Assembly (NCBI RefSeq): GCF_025244905.1
Contig: NZ_CP104285.1
Location: 744,001-808,000, forward strand
Length of the DNA: 64,000 nt
Reading direction: 5' to 3'
Source: Enterobacter mori
GTDB taxonomy: Bacteria > Pseudomonadota > Gammaproteobacteria > Enterobacterales > Enterobacteriaceae
The translations under genes were made by a program, and so were the position numbers. Shown here piece after piece: positions 40,940-50,790 of the stretch. Under the pieces are notes generated by a model that was given only the letters and a program-made list of their open reading frames with translations, was not told where the DNA came from and did not search any database. Within the stretch, counting starts at the first letter, position 1. Each line of letters opens with the position of its first letter.

Positions 40940-43330
40940 TTACTTGTTTTCGTCAGGCAACGCATACGCGACAATATAGTCGCCCATCTTCGTACCAAAC
41001 GAACCGTGACCCCCGGCAGAGATGACAACGTACTGCTTGCCATTCACTTCATAGGTCATCGGCGTGGCCTGTCCGCCCGCTGGCAGACGGCCTTGCCACA
41101 GTTTTTCACCGTTGGTCATGTTGTACGCGCGCAGGTAGTTATCTGCGGTTGCCGCGATGAACAGCACGTTACCGGCGGTGGAAATTGGGCCACCCAGCAT
41201 TGGCATACCCATATTGAACGGCACCGGAACCGGCATCGGGAACGGCATGCTGTCCTGTGGCGTACCAATACGTTTTTTCCATACGATTTGGTTGGTTTTC
41301 AGATCCAGACCGGAGATGTAACCCCAGGCAGGCTGTTTACACGGCAGACCAAACGGAGAAAGGAACGGATTCAGGGTCACACCATAAGGAACGCCATACT
41401 GCGGCTGGATACCGGCTTCGGTACCGCTGCCTTTCGCATCTTTCGGCTGCTCCATTGGGTTGCCCGGACCGCGTGGGATCAGACGGGAAACGAATGGCAG
41501 CGCCATTGGGTTAGCAATCGCCACCTGACGGTTCGGGTCGACGGAGATCCCGCCCCACTCGAACATCCCCAGGTTACCCGGGAAGACCAGCGTGCCCTGC
41601 TCAGACGGCGGCGTGAAGATGCCTTCATAGCGCAGCTGGTGGAACATCACGCGGCACACCAGCTGGTCAAACATGGTGGCACCCCACATGTCTGCACCGC
41701 TGAGATCTTTCTTCGGACGGAAGCTCAGGTCAGAGAACGGCTGGGTTTTGCTGACGTAGTCGCCTTTAGCCGCGCCCTGTGGAACCGGTTTTTCCGGTGC
41801 AGGCACAACCAGCTTACCGTTGCTGCGATCCAGAACGAAAATGTTGCCCGTTTTGGCCGGAGCGTAAATCACCGGAACGGTTTTGCCATCGACGGTAATG
41901 TCCGCCAGCGTCGGCTGGGACGGCATATCCATATCCCACAGATCGTGGTGAACGGTCTGATAGCTCCACGCCAGTTTACCGGTCGTTGCGTTCAGCGCCA
42001 CGATAGCGCTCGCGTAACGCTCCTGCTCCGGCGTGCGGTTACCGCCCCAGATATCTGGCGTGGTGACGCCCATCGGCAGGTAGACCAGATCCAGCTTCGC
42101 ATCATATGCCGCCGGGGCCCAGGAGTTAGGCGAGTTAAAGGTAAAGGTGTGCTCGTCCGACGGGATCGCATTCGGATCTTTCGCGCCCGGGTCAAACGCC
42201 CACAGCAGTTTACCGGTGTTTACGTCGAAACCACGGATGACGCCGGAAGTTTCACGCGTAGAGAAGTTATCCGTTACCGAACCGGCAATCACGATGGTTT
42301 TATCGGTGATAATTGGCGGTGAGGTTGGCTCATACAGACCCGGCGTGGTGTCCGGCATATTGGTCTGCAGGTTCAGGATGCCTTTGTTAGCGAAGGTTTC
42401 ACACAGCTTGCCCGTTTCGGCGTTAATCGCGAACAGACGGCCATCGTTCACCGGCAGCATAATGCGGCGCGGGCAGTCGGCAATGACTTCCGGGCTGGCA
42501 TTATCGGCACGCGCTTCGTGATAAGAGACGCCACGACAGGTGATGTGCTGGAACGAAGGGTTAGAGTTCAGCTGTGGATCGAAGTGCCATTTCTCTTTAC
42601 CGGTGGCTGCGTCGAGCGCGAACAGACGCTGGTGCGCCGTACACAGGTAGAGCATGTTGCCCACTTTGATCGGGGTGACTTCGTTGGTCAGTTCACCCGG
42701 ATCGTTCGGCATCTTCAGGTCGCCGGTACGGAATACCCAGGCTTCTTTCAGGTTCTTCACGTTGTCCGCGTTGATCTGCTTCAGCGGAGAGTAGCGCTGG
42801 CCTTCCTGGTTACGACCATACGCAGGCCAGTCACCGTCAGCGACCTGCGAGATAGCAGCCGCAGGCGTGGATTCTGCGTTCAGCGTACCGTTGATCTCCT
42901 GTGGGTCATTAAAACCGGCCCAGGTCAGAATGCCGCCGGTAATCAGCAGGGCAACAACCAGGCCCGCCACAGCACCGCTGGAAGGCACAATCAGGCGACG
43001 CCAGACGAACGGCAGGATCAGCCAGATACCAAAGAAGACCAGGATGTCGCTGCGCGGCGTCAGTGCCCAGAAATCAAAACCGACTTCCCAGACGCCCCAG
43101 ATCATAGTGGCAAGAAGGAGTGCGGCATACAGCCACAGTGCAGATTGTTTTCTACGCAACAGCAGGACGGTTACGGCAACCATAACCAGACCTGCAATCG
43201 GGTAGTACCAGGAGCCGCCTAAAGCGACCAGCCAGACGCCACCGATTAACAGATACAGCGCGCAGAAGGCTGCGAACGCGGCTGTTAATGTCACCAGTAG
43301 ACGCGGCTGTTTAGAGTTTGTTTCAGCCAT
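40940..43330 (-). CDS. gcd: Membrane-bound quinoprotein glucose dehydrogenase
   Basis: PQQ-dependent periplasmic glucose oxidation to gluconolactone, with electrons passed to ubiquinone. It has 796 residues, the E. coli length. Five N-terminal transmembrane segments occupy about residues 10-140. A PQQ propeller domain follows with repeated W-motifs (DWPAYGRNQEGQRYSPL, SYQTVHHDLWDMDMPSQP, GGHGSFGTKMGDYIVAYAL). PQQ synthesis genes are not in this window, so activity depends on synthesis elsewhere or on supplied PQQ. Confidence 0.97.
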   Translation of the reverse strand: MAETNSKQPRLLVTLTAAFAAFCALYLLIGGVWLVALGGSWYYPIAGLVMVAVTVLLLRRKQSALWLYAALLLATMIWGVWEVGFDFWALTPRSDILVFFGIWLILPFVWRRLIVPSSGAVAGLVVALLITGGILTWAGFNDPQEINGTLNAESTPAAAISQVADGDWPAYGRNQEGQRYSPLKQINADNVKNLKEAWVFRTGDLKMPNDPGELTNEVTPIKVGNMLYLCTAHQRLFALDAATGKEKWHFDPQLNSNPSFQHITCRGVSYHEARADNASPEVIADCPRRIMLPVNDGRLFAINAETGKLCETFANKGILNLQTNMPDTTPGLYEPTSPPIITDKTIVIAGSVTDNFSTRETSGVIRGFDVNTGKLLWAFDPGAKDPNAIPSDEHTFTFNSPNSWAPAAYDAKLDLVYLPMGVTTPDIWGGNRTPEQERYASAIVALNATTGKLAWSYQTVHHDLWDMDMPSQPTLADITVDGKTVPVIYAPAKTGNIFVLDRSNGKLVVPAPEKPVPQGAAKGDYVSKTQPFSDLSFRPKKDLSGADMWGATMFDQLVCRVMFHQLRYEGIFTPPSEQGTLVFPGNLGMFEWGGISVDPNRQVAIANPMALPFVSRLIPRGPGNPMEQPKDAKGSGTEAGIQPQYGVPYGVTLNPFLSPFGLPCKQPAWGYISGLDLKTNQIVWKKRIGTPQDSMPFPMPVPVPFNMGMPMLGGPISTAGNVLFIAATADNYLRAYNMTNGEKLWQGRLPAGGQATPMTYEVNGKQYVVISAGGHGSFGTKMGDYIVAYALPDENK

Positions 43331-43393
43331 AGAAAGTGTACTCGTCAGTTTTTGTTAATAATTTGCTAGCAACTAATTATAGGTATTAACAAG

Positions 43394-43409
43394 TGTGATC
43401 GGAATCACA
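43394..43409. promoter_or_regulatory. CRP-binding site in the gcd-hpt divergent region
   Basis: TGTGATCGGAATCACA matches the CRP consensus TGTGA-N6-TCACA in both half-sites. It lies 64 bases before the gcd start. E. coli gcd is repressed by cAMP-CRP, so the same is likely. Confidence 0.8.
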
Positions 43410-43452
43410 ATATTTGCTTTTTATAACTCATGCGCCAGGGTTATCCATTTGC

Positions 43453-43461
43453 TGGTATAAT
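43453..43461 (+). promoter_or_regulatory. hpt promoter, extended -10
   Basis: TGGTATAAT combines the TG motif with a perfect TATAAT hexamer (43456-43461). The -35 region is weak. The leader would be about 70 nt. Confidence 0.7.
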
Positions 43462-43538
43462 GGCTGGCTTGCGTATCGATGCCGGAAATACATTCACCTG
43501 CATTGAGAGATTTTCATTAAAATCATATGGTTAGTAAT

Positions 43539-44075
43539 ATGAAACATACTGTTGAAGTGATGATCCCGGAAGCCGAGATCAAAGCGCGTATCGCCGAACT
43601 GGGTCGTCAAATCACCGAACATTACAAGGACAGCGGCAGCGAAATGGTGCTGGTCGGTCTTTTACGTGGCTCTTTCATGTTCATGGCAGACCTGTGCCGT
43701 GAAGTGCAGGTGTCCCATGAGGTCGATTTTATGACCGCCTCCAGCTACGGCAGCGGCATGTCCACAACCCGTGATGTGAAAATCCTGAAAGATCTGGATG
43801 AAGATATTCGTGGCAAAGATGTGCTGATCGTTGAGGACATTATCGACTCTGGCAACACGCTCTCTAAAGTGCGCGAGATCCTGAGCCTGCGTCAGCCTAA
43901 ATCGCTGGCGATTTGTACGCTGCTGGATAAGCCCGATCGTCGTGAAGTGCAGGTGCCGGTGGAGTTCGTTGGCTTCTCTATTCCGGACGAATTCGTGGTG
44001 GGTTATGGCATCGACTACGCGCAGCGTTATCGCCATCTGCCGTATGTTGGGAAGGTAGTGATTCTGGACGAGTAG
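43539..44075 (+). CDS. hpt: Hypoxanthine phosphoribosyltransferase
   Basis: Purine salvage enzyme that converts hypoxanthine and PRPP to IMP. It has 178 residues from ATG 43539 ([18 protein letters not shown]), the E. coli length. The PRPP motif [14 protein letters not shown] and the flexible-loop region [12 protein letters not shown] are present. The ribosome site is weak. It is a single gene, convergent with can. Confidence 0.96.
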   Translation: MKHTVEVMIPEAEIKARIAELGRQITEHYKDSGSEMVLVGLLRGSFMFMADLCREVQVSHEVDFMTASSYGSGMSTTRDVKILKDLDEDIRGKDVLIVEDIIDSGNTLSKVREILSLRQPKSLAICTLLDKPDRREVQVPVEFVGFSIPDEFVVGYGIDYAQRYRHLPYVGKVVILDE

Positions 44076-44082
44076 TGTCTTT

Positions 44083-44161
44083 GCCCGGTGGCGCTACGCT
44101 TACCGGGCCTACGAATGGGCACATGTAGGCCGGGTAAGGCGCAGCCGCCACCCGGCTTTTT
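44083..44161. repeat. BIME-like REP pair between hpt and can
   Basis: TGCCCGGTGGCGCTACGCTT then ACCGGGCCTAC, followed by GTAGGCCGGGTAAGGCGCAG then CCGCCACCCGGC and TTTTT. It is the same family as the element between cueO and gcd and sits between convergent genes. Confidence 0.82.
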
Positions 44162-44170
44162 AATGGGCAC

Positions 44171-44833
44171 TCATTTATGGTTTACGTGCTTAAGCTTGAG
44201 GTTGGCAATGCCCGAACGGTAACGCTGCTCCAGCGTTTCGCGGTTGGTGGCGGTCACTTCCAGATTACGCAGCAGGCCATCGTGAATGCCGTACGCCCAA
44301 CCGTGGATGGAAACCTTCTGCCCGCGTTTCCAGGCGGACTGCATAATCGTTGAATGGCCCAGGTTATAGACCTGCTCCATCACGTTCAGCTCGCAAAGGG
44401 TATCAAGTCGACGCTCCTGCGGCATTTCACCCAACAGTGAGCTATGTTTGAACCAGATATCGCGGATGTGCAGCAGCCAGTTATCGATTAACCCCAGCTC
44501 TGTATTTTCAACCGCCGCCTGTACGCCGCCGCAACCGTAGTGGCCGCAAATAATGATGTGCTCAACTTCCAGCACGTCAACGGCATACTGAACGACAGAA
44601 AGGCAGTTGAGATCGGTATGAATAACAAGGTTGGCGACGTTACGGTGAACAAAAAGTTCGCCAGGTTCGAGACCGGTCAGGCGTTCTGCCGGGACGCGGC
44701 TGTCGGAACATCCAATCCATAGAAAGCGTGGGTTTTGCGCTTGCGCCAGCTTACCGAAAAATCCGGGGTCTTCTTCAACCAGCATCTTTGACCATAGTGC
44801 ATTGTTGCTGATGAGTGTATCTATGTTATTCAT
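44171..44833 (-). CDS. can: Beta-class carbonic anhydrase
   Basis: Zinc enzyme that interconverts CO2 and bicarbonate, needed for growth in air. It has 220 residues from ATG 44833, as in E. coli. Zinc ligands are visible as Cys and Asp in [11 protein letters not shown] (42 and 44) and His and Cys in [10 protein letters not shown] (98 and 101). The upstream part of the longer frame overlaps the can-yadG promoter region. Confidence 0.97.
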   Translation of the reverse strand: MNNIDTLISNNALWSKMLVEEDPGFFGKLAQAQNPRFLWIGCSDSRVPAERLTGLEPGELFVHRNVANLVIHTDLNCLSVVQYAVDVLEVEHIIICGHYGCGGVQAAVENTELGLIDNWLLHIRDIWFKHSSLLGEMPQERRLDTLCELNVMEQVYNLGHSTIMQSAWKRGQKVSIHGWAYGIHDGLLRNLEVTATNRETLEQRYRSGIANLKLKHVNHK

Positions 44834-44940
44834 GGACGTTAACGGCCTGTAACCTGGTAATTGCGTTGCGCTACTATAGGGTAACCCGACTTTTAATGAA
44901 ACCACACAAGGTGTGTAAGAACTGAAGGTAAGTTTAATTC

Positions 44941-45867
44941 ATGGCAATTGCACTGGAGCTTGAGCAGCTTAAAAAAACCTATCCGGGCGGCGTTCAGGCG
45001 CTACGCGGGATAGATCTCAAAGTAGAGGCGGGGGATTTCTATGCGCTTCTTGGACCGAACGGGGCGGGGAAATCCACCACGATCGGCATTATCAGTTCGC
45101 TGGTGAACAAAACCTCAGGTCGCGTGAGCGTCTTTGGCTACGATCTGCAGAAAGATGTAGTCAACGCCAAGCGCCAGCTGGGGCTGGTGCCGCAGGAGTT
45201 CAACTTCAACCCGTTTGAGACGGTACAGCAGATTGTCGTTCAGCAGGCGGGTTACTACGGCGTTGAGTATAAAGAGGCGATTGAGCGTAGCGAAAAATAC
45301 CTTAAACAGCTCGATTTGTGGGAAAAGCGTAACGAACGCGCGCGCATGTTATCCGGTGGGATGAAACGCCGCCTGATGATTGCCCGCGCGTTGATGCACG
45401 AGCCAAAGCTGCTGATCCTCGATGAACCGACCGCGGGCGTGGATATCGAACTGCGCCGGTCCATGTGGGGCTTCCTGAAGGATCTGAATGATAAAGGCAC
45501 GACCATCATCCTGACGACGCACTATCTCGAAGAAGCAGAGATGCTGTGCCGTAACATCGGCATCATTCAGCACGGTGAACTGGTGGAAAACACCTCGATG
45601 AAAAATCTGCTCTCCAAGCTGAAATCAGAAACCTTCATCCTCGACCTGGCGGCGAAAAGCGCGCTGCCGAAACTGGAAGGGTATAACTATCGTCTGGTGG
45701 ATACCTCGACGCTGGAAGTGGAAGTGCTGCGCGAGCAGGGCATCAACAGCGTCTTCTCACAGTTGAGCGCGCAGGGCATTCAGGTATTGAGTATGCGCAA
45801 CAAAGCGAACCGACTGGAAGAGCTGTTTGTCTCTCTGGTGCATGAAAAACAAGGAGACAAGGCATGA
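44941..45867 (+). CDS. yadG: ABC exporter ATP-binding protein YadG
   Basis: ATPase of a two-gene ABC-2 type exporter of unknown substrate, 308 residues as in E. coli. Walker A LLGPNGAGKSTTIGI lies near 37, the Q-loop is LVPQEFNF, the signature is LSGGMKRRLMIARAL, Walker B is LLILDEPTAGVD and the switch is TTHYLEEAE. The stop overlaps yadH by 4 bases. Confidence 0.95.
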   Translation: MAIALELEQLKKTYPGGVQALRGIDLKVEAGDFYALLGPNGAGKSTTIGIISSLVNKTSGRVSVFGYDLQKDVVNAKRQLGLVPQEFNFNPFETVQQIVVQQAGYYGVEYKEAIERSEKYLKQLDLWEKRNERARMLSGGMKRRLMIARALMHEPKLLILDEPTAGVDIELRRSMWGFLKDLNDKGTTIILTTHYLEEAEMLCRNIGIIQHGELVENTSMKNLLSKLKSETFILDLAAKSALPKLEGYNYRLVDTSTLEVEVLREQGINSVFSQLSAQGIQVLSMRNKANRLEELFVSLVHEKQGDKA

Positions 45868-46634
45868 CGCATCTTTACTGGGTCGCGCTGAAAAGTATCT
45901 GGGCGAAAGAGATCAACCGCTTTATGCGCATCTGGGTGCAAACCCTGGTGCCGCCGGTGATCACCATGACGCTCTATTTCATCATCTTTGGCAACCTGAT
46001 CGGTTCCCGCATTGGTGAGATGCACGGCTTTACCTACATGCAGTTTATCGTGCCGGGCCTGATCATGATGGCGGTGATCACCAATGCTTATGCCAACGTG
46101 GCATCCTCATTCTTTAGCGCTAAGTTCCAGCGCAACATTGAAGAACTGCTGGTGGCGCCGGTGCCAACGCACGTGATCATTGCCGGTTACGTGGGCGGCG
46201 GCGTGGCGCGCGGTTTGTGCGTAGGTATTCTGGTGACGGCGATTTCGCTGTTCTTCGTGCCGTTCCAGGTGCACTCGTGGCTGTTTGTGGCGCTGACGCT
46301 GCTGCTCACTGCGATCCTGTTCTCGCTGGCCGGATTGCTGAATGCGGTATTCGCTAAGACGTTTGACGACATTAGCCTGATCCCGACCTTCGTGCTGACG
46401 CCGCTGACCTATCTTGGCGGGGTGTTTTACTCCCTGTCGCTGCTGCCGCCGTTCTGGCAGGCGCTGTCGCACCTGAACCCGATCGTCTACATGATCAGCG
46501 GCTTCCGCTTTGGTTTCCTCGGCATTACCGATGTGCCGCTGTTTACCACGGTGGCGGTGCTGGTGGTGTTCATCATCGCCTTCTACCTGCTGTGCTGGTA
46601 TCTGATCCAGCGCGGGCGTGGTCTGCGCAGTTAA
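45864..46634 (+). CDS. yadH: ABC exporter permease YadH
   Basis: ABC-2 family permease of 256 residues with six hydrophobic segments (for example TMTLYFIIFGNLIGSRIG, FIVPGLIMMAVITNAYA, LLLTAILFSLAGLLNAVF, TVAVLVVFIIAFYLLCW). The family motif FRFGFLGITDVP occurs near the end. It pairs with YadG and its ATG overlaps the yadG stop. A hairpin follows. Confidence 0.94.
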   Translation: MTHLYWVALKSIWAKEINRFMRIWVQTLVPPVITMTLYFIIFGNLIGSRIGEMHGFTYMQFIVPGLIMMAVITNAYANVASSFFSAKFQRNIEELLVAPVPTHVIIAGYVGGGVARGLCVGILVTAISLFFVPFQVHSWLFVALTLLLTAILFSLAGLLNAVFAKTFDDISLIPTFVLTPLTYLGGVFYSLSLLPPFWQALSHLNPIVYMISGFRFGFLGITDVPLFTTVAVLVVFIIAFYLLCWYLIQRGRGLRS

Positions 46635-46640
46635 TCTTCT

Positions 46641-46670
46641 GCCCGGTGACGTTCTGGTTGCCGGGCATTT
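46641..46670 (+). terminator. Hairpin terminator after yadH
   Basis: The stem GCCCGG/CCGGGC with an imperfect extension is followed by ATTTTCTTT, 7 bases after the yadH stop. Confidence 0.6.
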
Positions 46671-46739
46671 TCTTTGACTGTTATCACCGTACGCTAACCT
46701 TCACTCCGCTAAACTACTTGCCTGCTAAGGAGAGACGTT

Positions 46740-47180
46740 ATGCTGGGATGGGTTATCACCTGCCACGATGAACACGCGCAGGATATGCTGGATAAGCTTG
46801 AAGCTAAATTTGGTCCGCTGACGCAGTGCCGAGCGGTGAATTACTGGCGTGGTTTAAGCACCAACATGCTCAGCCGCATGATGTGCGATGCGCTGCATGA
46901 AACTGACACGGGCGATGGCGTGATCTTTCTGACCGATAAATCCGGCGCGGCGCCTTATCGTTCCGCCGCGCTGTTAAGCCACAAGCACGAAAACTGCGAA
47001 GTCATTTCCGGCATCAGCTATGCGCTGCTGGAAGCGATGTACCCGCTGCGTGAGACGCTGAGCAGCGCCGAATTTCGCAATACGCTCGTTGATATGCATG
47101 TCCCAGGCGTAAGCAGTCTGTGGCATCAGCAGCAGAAAAATCCTCCCTTTGTCCTGCTTCACGATCTGTATAAGCATTAA
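46740..47180 (+). CDS. yadI: Orphan PTS EIIA component, mannose-family (YadI)
   Basis: A 146-residue EIIA-man-like domain. The likely phospho-histidine is one of the two in MLGWVITCHDEHAQDML at the N-terminus; the usual pattern is His near residue 9-10. The hydrophobic core GDGVIFLTDKSGAAPY and ISGISYALLEAM fit the fold. No EIIB, EIIC or EIID genes are near, so it is an orphan with unknown partner. Confidence 0.88.
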   Translation: MLGWVITCHDEHAQDMLDKLEAKFGPLTQCRAVNYWRGLSTNMLSRMMCDALHETDTGDGVIFLTDKSGAAPYRSAALLSHKHENCEVISGISYALLEAMYPLRETLSSAEFRNTLVDMHVPGVSSLWHQQQKNPPFVLLHDLYKH

Positions 47181-47243
47181 ACGTTGGTATTGATGTCGCA
47201 TTTGTTACAATGGCGACTGATTTCCCGTATCGATTTATATCCC

Positions 47244-48491
47244 ATGCTCATGCGCGTTGTTTTCCTGCTGTTGCTGCTGATATCCGGCGGCGCATCTGCC
47301 ACTCTGATCAGTCAGCAAGGGCTTCCCGCCCGATATATGCAAACTACCGAAGATGCGGCCATCTGGGCGCAGGTGGGTAACGATGTGGTCAACGTCGGTA
47401 ACGTCCGCGCCGGGCAGATCCTGGCCGTGGTTCCGACTTCCGCAGATTACTATGAATTCCGCTTTGGGTTTGGAACCGGGTTTATCGATAAAGGCCATCT
47501 GGAAGAGGTACAAGGTAAACAGCGTGTTGAAGACAGCCTGGGCGATCTGAACAAGCCGCTCAGTAACCAAAACCTGATTACCTGGAAAGACACGCCGGTG
47601 TATAACGCCCCCAGCAGCGGAAGCGCGCCCTTCGGCACGATGAGCGCCAATCTTCGCTATCCAATTTTGAACAAACTGAAAGACCGTCTGAATCAGACAT
47701 GGTTCCAGATCCGCATCGGCAACCGTCTGGCGTGGATCAGTAGTCTGGATGCGCAGGAAGATAACGGCCTTCCGGTCCTGACCTACCATCATATCCTGCG
47801 TGATGAAGAGAACACACGCTTCCGTCATACATCCACGACGACCAGCGTACGCGCGTTCAACAACCAGATGGCCTGGCTACGCGATCAAGGCTATGCCACG
47901 CTGACGATGTATCAGCTTGAAGGGTATGTGCGTAACAAGATGAATCTGCCCGCGAAGGCGGTGGTGATCACCTTTGATGATGGCCTGAAATCGGTCAGCC
48001 GCTATGCGTACCCTGTTCTGAAAGAATATGGCTTTAACGCCACGGCGTTTATCATATCGTCACGTATTAAAGGCCACGCGCAGAAGTGGGACCCCAAATC
48101 ACTGCAGTTTATGAGCGTCCAGGAGATCAAGAGTATCCAGGATGTCTTTGACATTCAGTCTCACACCCACTTTCTGCATCGTGTTGATGGGTATAAACAC
48201 CCCATCTTATTGAGCCGCAGCTATCATGTGATCCTGTTTGATTTTGAACGCTCCCGCCGCGCGCTGGCGCAGTTCAACCCGCGGGTGCTTTATCTGTCGT
48301 ATCCTTTTGGTGGCTATGACAATAAAGCGATAAAAGCGGCAAACGACGCCGGTTTCCATCTGGCGGTGACCACGGTAAAAGGCAAGGTGAAGCCGGGGGA
48401 TAATCCGTTCTTACTGAAGCGTTTGTATATCTTAAGAACGGATTCGCTGGAGACAATGTCGCGGCTGATCAGCAATCAGCCGCAGGGGTAG
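47244..48491 (+). CDS. yadE: Predicted polysaccharide deacetylase YadE
   Basis: Exported protein of about 415 residues. The start at ATG 47244 gives the signal peptide [19 protein letters not shown]; an in-frame TTG at 47184 also exists, and no start has a good ribosome site. The N-terminal 170 residues have no recognised family. The C-terminal half is a NodB-type deacetylase: metal aspartates in VVITFDDGL, the histidine motif SHTHFLHRV and the third motif [11 protein letters not shown]. The substrate is unknown. It is convergent with the fimbrial operon with only one base between stops. Confidence 0.88.
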   Translation: MLMRVVFLLLLLISGGASATLISQQGLPARYMQTTEDAAIWAQVGNDVVNVGNVRAGQILAVVPTSADYYEFRFGFGTGFIDKGHLEEVQGKQRVEDSLGDLNKPLSNQNLITWKDTPVYNAPSSGSAPFGTMSANLRYPILNKLKDRLNQTWFQIRIGNRLAWISSLDAQEDNGLPVLTYHHILRDEENTRFRHTSTTTSVRAFNNQMAWLRDQGYATLTMYQLEGYVRNKMNLPAKAVVITFDDGLKSVSRYAYPVLKEYGFNATAFIISSRIKGHAQKWDPKSLQFMSVQEIKSIQDVFDIQSHTHFLHRVDGYKHPILLSRSYHVILFDFERSRRALAQFNPRVLYLSYPFGGYDNKAIKAANDAGFHLAVTTVKGKVKPGDNPFLLKRLYILRTDSLETMSRLISNQPQG

Positions 48492-48492
48492 C

Positions 48493-49566
48493 TTATTCGT
48501 AGGTTATGTTGAAGGTAATCGTGGTACCGAAACGGCCTACGGTAACGGGTTCGCTGCCGATCTTAACCAGTTGAGCCCAAATGGTTTTGTCCAGAACGGT
48601 AGGCGGGGTACCGTCATAATCGGTTACAGCAATAGCAATTTTCCAGCTATCTGCTTTCACGGGGTAGTGGTCTCCCGGGTTACTCAAAATCCTGACGCCG
48701 ACGCCTCCTGCCGCGGTTATACCCTCTCCCTCAACGGCGTTAGTAAAATATGTCTTATCAGCGGTGGTATGCGTGGAAGATAACGTATACATAACTTGTG
48801 CTGTGTTCGCGCATGTACCCGTAATCTTAAACGCCACTGTACTGGTTGTACCATTCTCGACTTCTACAGGGCTCCATTCTCCCAGATCCACCGTTGTCGG
48901 GGCGCGCAGTACGCATGCTGGACGGTTTAAGGGAATGCTGAATGACATCTGGGACATATTTACCATGGGCCGTGGATGATCGCTAACTGCGCCACTCGGT
49001 CTACCAAGAAGAATTTGGCCAATTGGGCCGCTACTTGCGGTCAAGAAGTTTTGATCGAGGGGCACACCCTGAAAGCCATTGGTCTGCCAGAACTCCATGC
49101 TGACATGCCAGGTTTTCTCATCGACAATATATTCCTGATCGTGTTCGAGATCGCCGGTAAGGTAAAACTGTCCATTTGCAGAGGGTGGAAACCAGGCCGT
49201 TACACCCTTACCATCCGGATAAAATGCCAGGGTATAAACAATCCCAGGGACGTTAGTCCTAAAAGTGGCTTTTCCATCAATCTCCCCATCAAGCATAGCA
49301 CTGTTAGTCAACTGCCAGACGTCTTCAGTGTCTTCACCTACCGAACAAGAGGATCTCAATGATGGGGTTGTCTCCATAATGATGGCGTTACTGATCTGCA
49401 CAGGGGACGTTACCGTACCTGGGGGTAAGGGGGTGATCACAGGTTGTACGCCTGGAGACATAATTAACAACGGATCGTTGCTATTAAATCGACATTCTAC
49501 TGCTGCATGCGAGACGCCAGAAATCCCGAACGTCACGAACGCTAATATCTTAAAGAGTTTCTTCAT
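48493..49566 (-). CDS. Fimbrial tip adhesin, two-domain
   Basis: Last gene of the fimbrial operon, 357 residues, the size of a two-domain adhesin. The signal peptide is MKKLFKILAFVTFGISGVSH, then A. A receptor-binding N-terminal domain (about 22-200) has cysteines in VECRFNS and RSSCSV. The C-terminal pilin domain (about 215-357) has NRPACVLRA and ITGTCANT and ends TITFNITYE with the penultimate Tyr recognised by the chaperone. It begins 11 bases after the preceding gene. The ligand is unknown. Confidence 0.82.
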   Translation of the reverse strand: MKKLFKILAFVTFGISGVSHAAVECRFNSNDPLLIMSPGVQPVITPLPPGTVTSPVQISNAIIMETTPSLRSSCSVGEDTEDVWQLTNSAMLDGEIDGKATFRTNVPGIVYTLAFYPDGKGVTAWFPPSANGQFYLTGDLEHDQEYIVDEKTWHVSMEFWQTNGFQGVPLDQNFLTASSGPIGQILLGRPSGAVSDHPRPMVNMSQMSFSIPLNRPACVLRAPTTVDLGEWSPVEVENGTTSTVAFKITGTCANTAQVMYTLSSTHTTADKTYFTNAVEGEGITAAGGVGVRILSNPGDHYPVKADSWKIAIAVTDYDGTPPTVLDKTIWAQLVKIGSEPVTVGRFGTTITFNITYE

Positions 49567-49577
49567 TATAAATCCTT

Positions 49578-50186
49578 TTATTCGTAGCTCACATTGACCA
49601 GAACGCTACTTATTACAGTGCCGCTGGTGATAGTGCCAGCGTTCTGGTAACGTGCGTAAAACCCATAATCCTTTATATAACTCTCGCTACTTCCACTGAC
49701 ATCGTAAATAACGTTAGACGTTCCGTCAGTTTTCAAAACATTGGTTTTGTATTTATCAGAGAAAATAACGATACCCACATTTTCAGCCGCACCGGCTGTG
49801 GCTTCGTTTTTAAACACCTGCTTTTGGTCACTCCAGAAACCATTCTGCGGTGCAAAACTGAATTTTAGTTGGCTAATACCTGTGCTTTCTCCACCGCTCG
49901 CGTAGCAGTTATTTACATGAATAGTGAAGGGCGTGCCTGCTACATCATCGGTCGGCGTTAAACGGTCGCTTTTATCGCTATTATAAAACCAGTCTCGGGT
50001 CACGGTTGGCAGGTAGATCTCCCCGCCGTTTTCGACGCTGAGCTGGCATGTGTTATTAACAATGTTTGCCGTCAGGTTTACATCCATACCTGAACCTGCC
50101 TGGCATATGCCAGGCAGAGTGCTACCAGCCAGACCGATAAGCAACATCAGACCGGGCTGGTGTAAAGTAAACGGTGATTGTTGCAT
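49578..50186 (-). CDS. Minor fimbrial subunit
   Basis: A 202-residue exported pilin. The signal is PGLMLLIGLAGSTLPGICQA. It has the usual disulfide pair (NTCQLSV and NNCYASG) and ends SSVLVNVSYE. AGGGA precedes the ATG. It lies 14 bases after the preceding minor subunit gene. Probably an adaptor between shaft and adhesin. Confidence 0.82.
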   Translation of the reverse strand: MQQSPFTLHQPGLMLLIGLAGSTLPGICQAGSGMDVNLTANIVNNTCQLSVENGGEIYLPTVTRDWFYNSDKSDRLTPTDDVAGTPFTIHVNNCYASGGESTGISQLKFSFAPQNGFWSDQKQVFKNEATAGAAENVGIVIFSDKYKTNVLKTDGTSNVIYDVSGSSESYIKDYGFYARYQNAGTITSGTVISSVLVNVSYE

Positions 50187-50200
50187 AGTGATCCCTGGAA

Positions 50201-50764
50201 TTATTGATAGGCGATAGTAAACGTGACCGGTGCGGAAACAGCACCAGTGCCAACATCAGTAATGCTTTGACCCTGTCCGACTACGATACGGGAGTTCATC
50301 AGGAACTCACCGGTGCCATTGGAAATGGTCACTTCCTGTGCTGCAGGAGGAATGTTGCAGCTCATCAGCAGACCGGTATCAACAACGCCCGACCAGATCT
50401 CAAAGCCTGTCGCTAAACCGCCAGAGTACGAGTCGCCGTTTTTACCTGTGCCACTGCATTCTCCGCCGGCGCCTTTAGCGGCAGCTACCGTTGCTTTTGC
50501 TACCCCAGAACAGTTGGAGAAGGCAATTTTGAGCGGCTTAACGCGAGTTTTGTTCACCAGATCGGATTTGAATACTTCGCCAAATGCAATTTCACTGGAT
50601 TCAGTACCTGCATCGTTAAGCACTTTTGCCGTACATGTGCCTGATACGACCTTGGTTTTAATCGTCATCTCGACGCTGCTGGTACCTGTAATTGCTGCAC
50701 TTGCCATTCCAGAGAACAGAAGGCCGGAAAGGGACAGGGCGATAAAAGTGGATTTAAATTTCAT
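50201..50764 (-). CDS. Minor fimbrial subunit
   Basis: A 187-residue pilin with signal MKFKSTFIALSLSGLLFSGM, then ASA. Cysteines occur in SGTCTAK and FSNCSGV, with extra ones in GECSG and MSCNIPP, so two disulfides are possible. The end is VTFTIAYQ; the last residue is Gln rather than Glu. A GGAG site precedes the ATG. Confidence 0.82.
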   Translation of the reverse strand: MKFKSTFIALSLSGLLFSGMASAAITGTSSVEMTIKTKVVSGTCTAKVLNDAGTESSEIAFGEVFKSDLVNKTRVKPLKIAFSNCSGVAKATVAAAKGAGGECSGTGKNGDSYSGGLATGFEIWSGVVDTGLLMSCNIPPAAQEVTISNGTGEFLMNSRIVVGQGQSITDVGTGAVSAPVTFTIAYQ

Positions 50765-50790
50765 GATGTTGCTCCGTTTTCCTGCACCAA

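Noticed and set aside
40858..44161. REP elements as a CRISPR array
   Set aside because: The units are inverted pairs between convergent genes, not regularly spaced direct repeats, and no cas genes are present.
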